A model generated the notes under the pieces. That model saw nothing but the letters and a program-made list of their open reading frames with translations. It was not told where the DNA came from and did not search any database. From contig URGS01000027.1 in NCBI GenBank assembly GCA_900547415.1, positions 1-23,550 of the forward strand: a DNA stretch of 23,550 nt, written 5' to 3'. Positions 14,027 through 20,377 of this stretch are shown piece after piece (within the stretch, counting starts at the first letter, position 1; the number at the start of each line of letters is the position of its first letter). The DNA comes from an uncultured Phascolarctobacterium sp. (GTDB lineage: Bacteria; Bacillota; Negativicutes; Acidaminococcales; Acidaminococcaceae). The translations under genes and the position numbers were made by a program.

Positions 14027-14027
14027 G

Positions 14028-14111
14028 TATAATACCTCATCTGTTTCGTTATCGCTCCTCGACGTACTATCAGTACGCCGTCGCCGCTCTGCCTCAAATC
14101 TGAGGCATTAT
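14028..14111. repeat. Dispersed palindromic repeat, copy A
   Basis: Starts immediately after the racemase stop codon. The outer ends are inverted: ATAATACCTCA (14029-14039) and TGAGGCATTAT (14101-14111). The centre is the hairpin CGTACT-ATC-AGTACG. The first 56 bp (14028-14083) align without gaps to 19359-19414, with 44 of 56 bases identical by eye. A small stem TGCCTCA/TGAGGCA (14090-14107) lies at the right end. It is non-coding. Confidence 0.65.
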
Positions 14112-14212
14112 CCTTAGTCTGCATTACATCGACATGCTTATGTACAGGCGCTTTGTAGAAGGTGGAGAAAGTATAAATTTTACTGCCCTATAAATTCCTA
14201 CAGAAAAAGAAT

Positions 14213-14308
14213 AACCCATGTTTCGCTGGTATTGATATGTACACTCCTTATTGGTTTTATCCAGTAAAGTGATTACATATCAGATGCGATCCATGGGTTT
14301 GTTTTTTT
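14213..14308. terminator. Long (~87 nt) imperfect hairpin with T tract, probably bidirectional terminator
   Basis: AACCCATG (14213-14220) pairs with CATGGGTT (14292-14299). Inside it, CGC pairs with GCG, TTGATATGT with ACATATCAG, and CACT with AGTG, giving about 25 bp in total. Toward + a run of seven T follows (14302-14308). Toward - the sequence ATTCTTTTTC follows. It can end the DUF4160 transcript from the right and any read-through from the racemase side. It is unusually long for a simple terminator. Confidence 0.55.
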
Positions 14309-14588
14309 AGCAGTAGTATTCGATTGTCCCAAATCTTTCTGTCCAGGCGGAAATAATATCATCGCTTTGTGCTTCAATCATCTCCACAAGTCTACTAAGA
14401 ATTTTTGGGGAGATTCTTTTGTCGTTAGGATTTGCTAATAATGCCCTTTTGCTTTGCGTTATCCATACTTTTGTTGCATCAGGGGAGGGTATACCATCTG
14501 AAATATGTACATGTATTGGTTCTAATGGACGTCCTTCGTTGGACCAAAAATACACCCTATAGGAACCGAATCTAAGCAGTTGCGGCAT
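14307..14588 (-). CDS. DUF4160 family protein
   Basis: 93 aa from the ATG at 14588. A TTG at 14597 is only 2 nt after the AGGAGG at 14600-14605, so the ATG 11 nt downstream is preferred. Recognised from MPQLLRFGSYRVYFWSNEGRP, then EPIHVHISDG (the conserved HVH of DUF4160) and ATKVWI. The remainder is helical. The biochemical function is unknown. In many bacteria DUF4160 genes sit next to a small second gene (often DUF2442) in an arrangement suspected to be toxin-antitoxin-like. Here it overlaps the 3' end of a different small gene by 17 bp. The pair looks more AT-rich than its neighbours, consistent with horizontal arrival. Confidence 0.75.
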   Translation of the reverse strand: MPQLLRFGSYRVYFWSNEGRPLEPIHVHISDGIPSPDATKVWITQSKRALLANPNDKRISPKILSRLVEMIEAQSDDIISAWTERFGTIEYYC

Positions 14589-14847
14589 CTGATTCAAATC
14601 CTCCTATTTGAGAGTATTTAATCATAAGATGAGCATTTTTCTTAATACGTTCAAGGATTTTTTCTTGCTCTGCAGCAGTATATCCAATTACATCTTTGAT
14701 TTCATATTTAGGGAGTACACATACAAGGCTGTGGAATCCATCTTTTTCATCTGGTGTTTCAACATACACTAGTACGGTTCCATCGGCTTTCATTTCAGAA
14801 TGAGTGTATTCTGTACCATCGTTTAAAGTCAGGTAAGGATAAATCAT
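14572..14847 (-). CDS. Hypothetical protein, 91 aa, partner of the DUF4160 gene
   Basis: Not assigned to a named family. It is small, soluble and acidic: MIYPYLTLNDGTEYTHSEMK, a beta-rich N-terminal half (VLVYVETPDE, LVCVLPKYEIKDVIGY), then a helix (AAEQEKILERIKKNAHLMIKY). No signal peptide or membrane segment is seen. A weak AAGGAC sits 9 nt before the ATG. Its last 17 bp overlap the downstream DUF4160 gene, and the SD for that gene lies inside this one, so the two should be translated together. A promoter TTGATA-16-TATGAT lies upstream. By position it could be the antitoxin or immunity partner of a two-gene module, but nothing in its sequence proves that. Confidence 0.65.
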   Translation of the reverse strand: MIYPYLTLNDGTEYTHSEMKADGTVLVYVETPDEKDGFHSLVCVLPKYEIKDVIGYTAAEQEKILERIKKNAHLMIKYSQIGGFESDAATA

Positions 14848-14925
14848 GTTTTCACCGTCCTTAAAGCTAATATCATAGTCATTTGTAAATAGTAGTTTAT
14901 TTATAAAATGAAGTTCTTAATATTT

Positions 14926-14953
14926 ATCATATCATATCTGGATAAAATATCAA
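14926..14953 (-). promoter_or_regulatory. Promoter of the unknown/DUF4160 pair
   Basis: On the minus strand TTGATA (14948-14953), a 16-bp spacer and TATGAT (14926-14931). The leader to the 91-aa gene would be about 70 nt. Confidence 0.55.
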
Positions 14954-15021
14954 GTTGTAGAAAAATATATCTATAGACGCTGTATATTGGCTTCTTTTTA
15001 GCTTTATGCGGCTACAAAAAT

Positions 15022-15054
15022 AAAATTCCCCCAGCTATGCTGAGGGAATTTTTT
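15022..15054. terminator. Terminator after the RND permease gene
   Basis: AAAATTCCCCCAGC (15022-15035) and GCTGAGGGAATTTT (15039-15052) form a 14-bp stem with one mismatch and a TAT loop. T-rich sequence follows in both directions. It ends the pump operon on the minus strand. Confidence 0.8.
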
Positions 15055-15069
15055 GTTAATGTCCTTATT

Positions 15070-18000
15070 CTATTTCACTTTAAAGGCTATAGCGTACAGT
15101 ACTGGCAGTACTACCAGCGTCAGCAGTGTTGCGCCTGTGAGGCCACAGGCCATGGTTACGGCCATGGCGTTCCAGAACTGACTGAAGAAGAGGGGAATAA
15201 GTCCCAGTACAGTGGTGAAGGCTGCCAGCATGATGGGGCGGAAGCGGACGATGGCGGATTCCGTAATGGCGGACATAGGTTCCATACCTGCGTCCAGATG
15301 CTGTTGAATTTGGTCAACCAGTACCATGCTGTTGCGAATGATGGTACCGCAAAGCGCCAGAACACCAAGCTCAGCCATAAAGCCTAATGGTGAGTTAAAG
15401 AGCAGCAGACCAAAGATGACGCCAATCATTCCCAGCGGTGCTGTGATGACGATAATGATAAGCTTGCGGATGTCCTGCAGCTGCAGCATTAAAAGCACCA
15501 TAATGAGGATAATCATTACGGGAACAGGCTTTAAGAGTCCCTTAAGAGTTTTGTTGCTGTCCTCTAAGGAGCCGCCGATTTCGATTTTCATGCCAGCAGG
15601 AAGGTTGGAGCGCAGCTCCTTCAGGTCATCATAAACCTTTTGGGTAACGTCGTTGCCGGTTACGCCTTCTACAATAGCACCGTTGACGGTGATGGTAGGA
15701 CGCAGATTGCGGCGCCAAATCATGTTATCCTCGCTGCCATATTCCAGAGTTGCTACCTGGGCCAGGGGAACAGCTCCTTGGGAGGTAGGAATGGATACTG
15801 TTTCCAGCTGGGTGATATCAGCACGTTGGTCAGGGTCAAGGCGGAAAACAATGTCTATATCCTGGTCGCCTTCCAGATAGCTGGCTACAGTATAGCCGGA
15901 AACCTGAGCCTGCAGGGCCATGGCTACAGTTTGTCTGGTAAGGCCCATTTGCAGCAGTTTGTCGTTGTCAATTTTCAGCTTGACGGCATTGCTTTGCTCC
16001 ATCCAGTCCATTCTTGTCATGGTAACCTCAGGGTTAGCGTTCATGACCTGACGTACCTTTTGGGCGTATTCCTTAACCTGAGCGTCGTTGTCACCGCTGA
16101 CACGAAGCATTACAGGATAGGGAGCAGGGGGGCCAAGAGGAATAGAGCGGGAATAAACGATTGCTTCCGGCAGGTTGTCCGCTGCCAGCTTGGTAATGCG
16201 TTTTTCCATGCGGATACGACCCTCAATGCTTTTGGCAACTACCACTAGCTGAGCGTAGTTGTCGCGGGGCTGAACAGGGTCCATAACCAAAACGAAGCGA
16301 GGAGCACTTTTGCCTACATAGGTGGAGACATGGTCCAAATCCTCGTCGTTTTCTATAAGCTTAGTCAGCTTTTGAGCAGCCTCGTCCGTAGTCTTGATGC
16401 TGCTTCCCTCAGGCAGGTTGAGTTCTACTAAAAGCTCAGGACGTACTGATGCAGGGAAGAATTCCTTCTTGACGAAGTTCAGCATAAAGATGGAAAAAGC
16501 AAAGAGACCAACGGTAATGCCTACCACTAATGCTCTGTGAGACAGTGACCATTGGAGCAGGCTGCGGAATTTGTTGTAGAAGGGGGTATCATAGCTTTCT
16601 TCTTTAATAACTGTAGGGCGAATCCATTCGTAGCCCAAAACAGGAGCCAGAGTTGCAGATACCAGCCAGGAAAGAAGCAGGGTAATGGTCATTACAGGGA
16701 ACAGGCTGGAAGCGAACTCGGAGGCACTAGAGTCAGAAAAGGCTATAGGCATAAAGCCCAGACAGGTAATAACAGTGCCGCAGAGCAAAGGCCAGGCACA
16801 GGTCTTGAAGGCGTAGGAGGCAGCCTTCATACGCTCCCAGCCCTCGGACATTTTGACCTCCATAAGCTCAACAACTACTATGGCGTCATCTACAAGCATA
16901 CCAAGGGATACAACCAATGCACCTAAGGAAACCTTGTGCAGGTCAATACCAAGAGCGTACATACCGCAGAAGGCACCCAAAAGAATGAGAGGGATGCAGC
17001 AGGAAATTACGTAGCCGCTGCGTCGTCCTAAGGAGAAAAGGCTGACTACCAGCACGATAATAATTGCTTCGTAAAGGCTTTCGGAGAATTCGCTGATAGA
17101 GTTTTTTACAACCTCAGGCTGGTTGGCAACCTGATTAAGCTCCAGACCCAATGGAAGCTCGGACTGGATTTTCTTGATTTCCTTAGCCAGATTTTTGCCT
17201 AAGCGGATATTGTCGCCGCCGTCCTCCATGGAGAGGGCAATGCCTACAGCAGGCTTGCCGTTAAAGTACATTTTGCTTTCTGGCGGGTCCGCATAGCCTC
17301 GTTTGATTTGTGCAATGTCGCCAAGGCGGAAAACCTTGCCATTGGCGTTAATGGGAATATCTGCTATATTCTGCAGACTGTCAGGACTGCCTGTCAGTCT
17401 AAGATAGGTATTGGATTTGTCGGCTTCTACCATACCTGAGGGAGTAATAGCTGTTTGAGCCTTGATGATTTCAGCCAGACTATTGATATCAAGACCAAGC
17501 TGAGCCAGCTTATCAGTATCCATCTGGATATAGACTTTTTCAGGCTGTACGCCTACAAGCTCTACCTTTTTAACATCGGGAATGCCAAAAAAGTCCAGCT
17601 TGATTTCTTCAGCGTATTTACGCATATCCTCATAGGAATAGCCGTCGCCTGTAAGAGCGTAGATGTTGCCGTATACATCGTCAAAGCGGTCGTTATAGTA
17701 AGGACCGTAAACTCCATCAGGCAAATCCTTTTTTATATCATTGACCATATTGCGAAGCTCTAACCAGCGTTGGCGTACCTGACTGCTGGGAACCTCGTCC
17801 TTTAGATAAACCGTAATGACGCAGGTACCAGGCCTGGAATAGCTGGTGATTTTATCAATCTGAGGAACGTTTTGGATTTGCTTCTCCAAAGTATTGGTCA
17901 AATGCATTTCCACGTCCTTGGCACTGGCACCGGGCCAGGCTGCAGATACCACCATTTGCTTTACGGTAAAGCTGGGGTCCTCGCTGCGGCCAAGAGTTTT

Positions 18001-18105
18001 AAAGGAAAATATACCCATAACAAGAACCAGGACGGAAAAGAAGTAGACAATTTGTCTATGCTTAATGGCCCATTCAGCCCAGTTGGACTTATTATCCTCT
18101 TTCAT
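15070..18105 (-). CDS. RND efflux transporter permease (AcrB/TriC-like)
   Basis: 1011 aa inner-membrane proton-driven exporter, slightly shorter than AcrB. It has the RND layout: TM1 near residues 15-37, a large periplasmic loop with SAAWPGASAKDVE, TM2-TM6, a second periplasmic loop, and TM7-TM12. The proton-relay pair D406-D407 lies in GMLVDDAIVVVE on TM4, matching AcrB D407/D408. The N-terminus (LGRSEDPSFTVKQMVVSAAWPG) resembles the TriC-like branch of drug-efflux RND proteins. Its ATG overlaps the stop of the adaptor gene (TAATG), so the two are coupled. With the adaptor it should feed an outer-membrane channel, but no TolC-type gene is in the window. Substrates are unknown; control by the TetR upstream suggests inducible export of toxic small molecules. 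Confidence 0.94.
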   Translation of the reverse strand: MKEDNKSNWAEWAIKHRQIVYFFSVLVLVMGIFSFKTLGRSEDPSFTVKQMVVSAAWPGASAKDVEMHLTNTLEKQIQNVPQIDKITSYSRPGTCVITVYLKDEVPSSQVRQRWLELRNMVNDIKKDLPDGVYGPYYNDRFDDVYGNIYALTGDGYSYEDMRKYAEEIKLDFFGIPDVKKVELVGVQPEKVYIQMDTDKLAQLGLDINSLAEIIKAQTAITPSGMVEADKSNTYLRLTGSPDSLQNIADIPINANGKVFRLGDIAQIKRGYADPPESKMYFNGKPAVGIALSMEDGGDNIRLGKNLAKEIKKIQSELPLGLELNQVANQPEVVKNSISEFSESLYEAIIIVLVVSLFSLGRRSGYVISCCIPLILLGAFCGMYALGIDLHKVSLGALVVSLGMLVDDAIVVVELMEVKMSEGWERMKAASYAFKTCAWPLLCGTVITCLGFMPIAFSDSSASEFASSLFPVMTITLLLSWLVSATLAPVLGYEWIRPTVIKEESYDTPFYNKFRSLLQWSLSHRALVVGITVGLFAFSIFMLNFVKKEFFPASVRPELLVELNLPEGSSIKTTDEAAQKLTKLIENDEDLDHVSTYVGKSAPRFVLVMDPVQPRDNYAQLVVVAKSIEGRIRMEKRITKLAADNLPEAIVYSRSIPLGPPAPYPVMLRVSGDNDAQVKEYAQKVRQVMNANPEVTMTRMDWMEQSNAVKLKIDNDKLLQMGLTRQTVAMALQAQVSGYTVASYLEGDQDIDIVFRLDPDQRADITQLETVSIPTSQGAVPLAQVATLEYGSEDNMIWRRNLRPTITVNGAIVEGVTGNDVTQKVYDDLKELRSNLPAGMKIEIGGSLEDSNKTLKGLLKPVPVMIILIMVLLMLQLQDIRKLIIIVITAPLGMIGVIFGLLLFNSPLGFMAELGVLALCGTIIRNSMVLVDQIQQHLDAGMEPMSAITESAIVRFRPIMLAAFTTVLGLIPLFFSQFWNAMAVTMACGLTGATLLTLVVLPVLYAIAFKVK

Positions 18106-19223
18106 TATTGCTCACCGCCTTCTGCCAGACGAACCTCCTGATCAGGAACAAGCTTAGCAATACCTGCTGTTATAACTACGTCGCCCTTAGCAAGACCGTT
18201 GCTGATGATGACGTTATTGTCGTTGTAGCCAGCAATCTCAACAGGAACAGGCTGAGCGTGGTTATTACGAACAACCCAGACAGAGGGATTGTCATTAGTC
18301 TGGTAAATAGCAGCACCGGGCAGGACGAACTGCTGGTCATTAGCTTCCTTATTAAAGCTTACCTTGGCTGTCATACCTAGGCGTGCTTCTGCAGGCATGC
18401 TGTCAATAGCTACACAAACCTTATAGGTTTTAGTCATAGGGTCAGCCATAGGGGCTATTTCCCTAATAGTACCGCTGCATTTCAGCTTAGGCAGAGCCCA
18501 AAAGCTTACTTCAGCCTGCTCTCCAAGGGCCAAATTACCCAAAGCGTTTTCAGGTACGTTGATCTGCACCTCACGTTCGCCGTCCTTAACAACGGTAACC
18601 ATGGGCGTGCCTGCTGCTGTTACCATACCGATTTCGCCTGTTACCGCAGCCACAACACCATCAACATCACTGCGGAGCATGGTGTATTCCAGCTGATTGT
18701 TGTTGGCATTGGCCTGAGCCTGGGCCTGACGCAGAGCTGCGTTGGCAGCCTCAAGCTGAGTATTGTATTGGTCGCGGGAGGCTGCGCTGACAGCACCGCT
18801 GGCGTACAATGTATTAAAGCGCTGCGCATTGTCCGCTGCCAGCTTTTGATTGGCTATGGCCGAAGCCAGCTGAGCATTGGAGGCCTCTACTGCCTGATTT
18901 ACGTCCTTAGGGTCCAGCGTCATCAGCACCTGACCGGCACTGACCTTGTCGCCAAGGTTAACCATACGGTTTACGATTTTGCCTCCAACCTGAAAAGCTA
19001 ATTTGCTTTCATAGCGTCCCATAACCTGTCCTGGATAAACATTAGCGCCGTCAGCTGCTGTTTCACCTACAGTGACAGTACGTACAAGGGGAACAATTTT
19101 TTCCGCTTCAGGCTTATAGGTAAGGTTGCTATAGAGCTGCCAGCCTACGACAAGAACAAGGGCTGCTGCACCAGCAGTAATAAGCTTTTTGCGATTTTCA
19201 GGATTAGTAAAGAATTTCTGCAT
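18105..19223 (-). CDS. RND efflux periplasmic adaptor (membrane fusion protein)
   Basis: 372 aa from the ATG at 19223 (MQKFFTNPENRKK), with a weak GAAGTGG about 8 nt upstream. GTG codons at 19235 and 19232 are less likely. It has one N-terminal membrane segment (ITAGAAALVLVVGWQLY) and no lipobox, so it is anchored by the helix. The AcrA/MexA-like order is visible: lipoyl half-motif (ESKLAFQVGGKIVNRMV...GDKVSAGQVLMTLDP), Ala/Gln-rich helical hairpin (~90-165), second lipoyl half (RSDVDGVVAAV), beta barrel and membrane-proximal domain (GLAKGDVVITAG). It bridges the permease to an outer-membrane channel. It is the first gene of a two-gene operon driven by a consensus promoter with a TetR-type palindrome. 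Confidence 0.93.
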   Translation of the reverse strand: MQKFFTNPENRKKLITAGAAALVLVVGWQLYSNLTYKPEAEKIVPLVRTVTVGETAADGANVYPGQVMGRYESKLAFQVGGKIVNRMVNLGDKVSAGQVLMTLDPKDVNQAVEASNAQLASAIANQKLAADNAQRFNTLYASGAVSAASRDQYNTQLEAANAALRQAQAQANANNNQLEYTMLRSDVDGVVAAVTGEIGMVTAAGTPMVTVVKDGEREVQINVPENALGNLALGEQAEVSFWALPKLKCSGTIREIAPMADPMTKTYKVCVAIDSMPAEARLGMTAKVSFNKEANDQQFVLPGAAIYQTNDNPSVWVVRNNHAQPVPVEIAGYNDNNVIISNGLAKGDVVITAGIAKLVPDQEVRLAEGGEQ

Positions 19224-19269
19224 ATTTATCACCACTTCAATTGTAATAATTAAAAATTTTGAAAATTTT

Positions 19270-19285
19270 TTAATCGTTTGATTAA
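19270..19285. promoter_or_regulatory. Probable TetR operator in the pump promoter
   Basis: TTAATCGTTTGATTAA: perfect 6-bp arms with a 4-bp centre. It starts 12 bp downstream of the -10 of the pump promoter. The same palindrome with 13 of 16 identical bases occurs at 20196-20211 in front of tetR. Confidence 0.7.
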
Positions 19286-19297
19286 CTTTCTAATTCA

Positions 19298-19326
19298 ATT
19301 ATAGGATTGTCGATATTGGGTGTCAA
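19298..19326 (-). promoter_or_regulatory. Consensus sigma-70 promoter of the efflux operon
   Basis: On the minus strand TTGACA (19321-19326), a 17-bp spacer and TATAAT (19298-19303): both boxes are perfect. A promoter this strong would be expected to need repression, in keeping with the operator just downstream. Confidence 0.88.
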
Positions 19327-19347
19327 GAAACAAAACTGTGACTTAAT

Positions 19348-19383
19348 AGGCGAGCACTTATAATGCATCGTCTGCTGTGTCAA
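19348..19383 (+). repeat. 36-bp direct repeat, first copy
   Basis: AGGCGAGCACTTATAATGCA and the following bases to 19383 recur at 19473-19508 with four mismatches. It overlaps the left end of palindromic repeat copy B. Confidence 0.7.
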
Positions 19384-19443
19384 CGTTCCTAGACGTACTG
19401 TTAGTACGCCGTCGTCACGTTTTCTTGCATCCAATACATTCTA
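19359..19443. repeat. Dispersed palindromic repeat, copy B
   Basis: Same family as 14028-14111. Its left 56 bp align without gaps, 44 of 56 identical, with the centre CGTACT-GTT-AGTACG. The right end CAATACATTCTA (19432-19443) is an imperfect inverse of the left end TATAATGCATCG. It lies just upstream of the efflux promoter, between it and the tetR terminator. Confidence 0.6.
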
Positions 19444-19472
19444 AGCGCTCTTGCGAAGAGAGGCGCTAAAAA

Positions 19473-19508
19473 AGGCGAGCGCTTATAACGCATTGCCTGC
19501 TGTGTCAA
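19473..19508 (+). repeat. 36-bp direct repeat, second copy (truncated palindromic repeat copy C)
   Basis: 32 of 36 bases match 19348-19383. It continues with GACGTACT, the centre of the dispersed repeat, but lacks 8 bp and everything after the centre. It therefore looks like a broken third copy. Confidence 0.6.
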
Positions 19509-19530
19509 GACGTACTAGTGATATGAAAAA

Positions 19531-19556
19531 TGCCAGCTCCGAACATAGAGCTGGCA
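19531..19556 (-). terminator. Terminator of the tetR gene
   Basis: TGCCAGCTC (19531-19539) pairs with GAGCTGGCA (19548-19556): 9 bp with an 8-nt loop. On the minus strand the stem is followed by TTTTTCAT. It separates tetR transcription from the efflux operon. Confidence 0.82.
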
Positions 19557-19567
19557 TAAAGAGTGCG

Positions 19568-20173
19568 TTATTTGCTTAAGGATTCCAAATAGCTGTTCAT
19601 GGCGGTGATGAGGTATTCTGTTTCCTGACCGTCGGAGAAGTTGCCAATCATTTTGATTTGTGGCTTGGTCAGGAAGAAGAACATTATCATACCCTCAAGA
19701 GTGAAGGCTACGTGGGTGGGTTTGATTTTAGTAGAGATTTCGCCTGCAGCGATTGCTTCGTCGACTAGCTCAGTCATGAACTGATGGACCTTGTAGAGAC
19801 GGTTTTTGATGTAGTTTTCAAACATGGGCTGAGCAGAAAGGAGCTCTCTGTAAATCAAATGGATGCGATAGGGCTTGTGAACCTGAATTTCTGCAATGGA
19901 ATCCACATATACCCTCAGCTTGCTCAGGGGAGAAATCTGCTGCTGGCGAATTTCGTCCTGCAGCTTTAAAAAGGCGTCAGCCTGTGTATATAAAACCTCC
20001 TGATAAAGGTTTTTCTTGCCGCCGAAATAGTAGGAGATAAGGGCACTGTTAACGCCGCTGGCAGCAGCTATTTGTTTAATGGAAACAGTACTGAAATTAT
20101 CACGTGCAAACAAATCAGTTGCAGCCTGAAGAATTTTAGCGGCACTGGCAGCCGTTGCTGGTGTTTTATTCAT
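19568..20173 (-). CDS. TetR/AcrR-family transcriptional regulator
   Basis: 201 aa from the ATG at 20173 (MNKTPATAASAAKILQAATD), supported by GGGGA 9 nt upstream; an ATG at 20203 lies inside the operator. The N-terminal helix-turn-helix is typical: ILQAATDLFARDNFSTVSIKQIAAASGVNSALISYYFGGKKNLY (about 13-57). The remainder is an all-helical ligand/dimer domain. It lies on the same strand upstream of the RND pump but has its own promoter and terminator. Nearly the same 16-bp palindrome occurs just downstream of its own -10 and of the pump -10, so it probably represses both itself and the pump until a ligand binds. The inducing ligand is unknown. Confidence 0.92.
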   Translation of the reverse strand: MNKTPATAASAAKILQAATDLFARDNFSTVSIKQIAAASGVNSALISYYFGGKKNLYQEVLYTQADAFLKLQDEIRQQQISPLSKLRVYVDSIAEIQVHKPYRIHLIYRELLSAQPMFENYIKNRLYKVHQFMTELVDEAIAAGEISTKIKPTHVAFTLEGMIMFFFLTKPQIKMIGNFSDGQETEYLITAMNSYLESLSK

Positions 20174-20195
20174 ATATCTAATTCCCCATTCATAT

Positions 20196-20211
20196 TTAAT
20201 CATTCAATTAA
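20196..20211. promoter_or_regulatory. Probable TetR operator in its own promoter
   Basis: TTAATCATTCAATTAA, one mismatch from a perfect palindrome, 13 of 16 identical to 19270-19285. It begins 10 bp downstream of the tetR -10, nearly the same position as in the pump promoter (12 bp). Confidence 0.68.
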
Positions 20212-20221
20212 GCTTTTCTAC

Positions 20222-20227
20222 ATTATA
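20222..20227 (-). promoter_or_regulatory. -10 element of tetR
   Basis: A perfect TATAAT on the minus strand about 50 bp before the tetR start. No good -35 is seen at 16-18 bp (TAACGC at 17), so basal expression is probably low. Confidence 0.5.
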
Positions 20228-20301
20228 CACTATTTCAGAGGATAGCGTTAGAAATTTTTCTGTGACCTATGCTGTTTAGGCGAACTGAGTATATTTTTTC
20301 T

Positions 20302-20330
20302 TTGCTAAGTAACCAAAGGTTTGGTATAAT
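20302..20330 (+). promoter_or_regulatory. rmuC promoter
   Basis: TTGCTA (20302-20307), a 17-bp spacer and TATAAT (20325-20330) preceded by TGG, an extended -10. It lies 47 bp before the rmuC start and diverges from tetR. Confidence 0.7.
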
Positions 20331-20377
20331 ATAGAATATGTTCAGTAGAATTATTGGAAAAGAGGTTGCGAAATATT

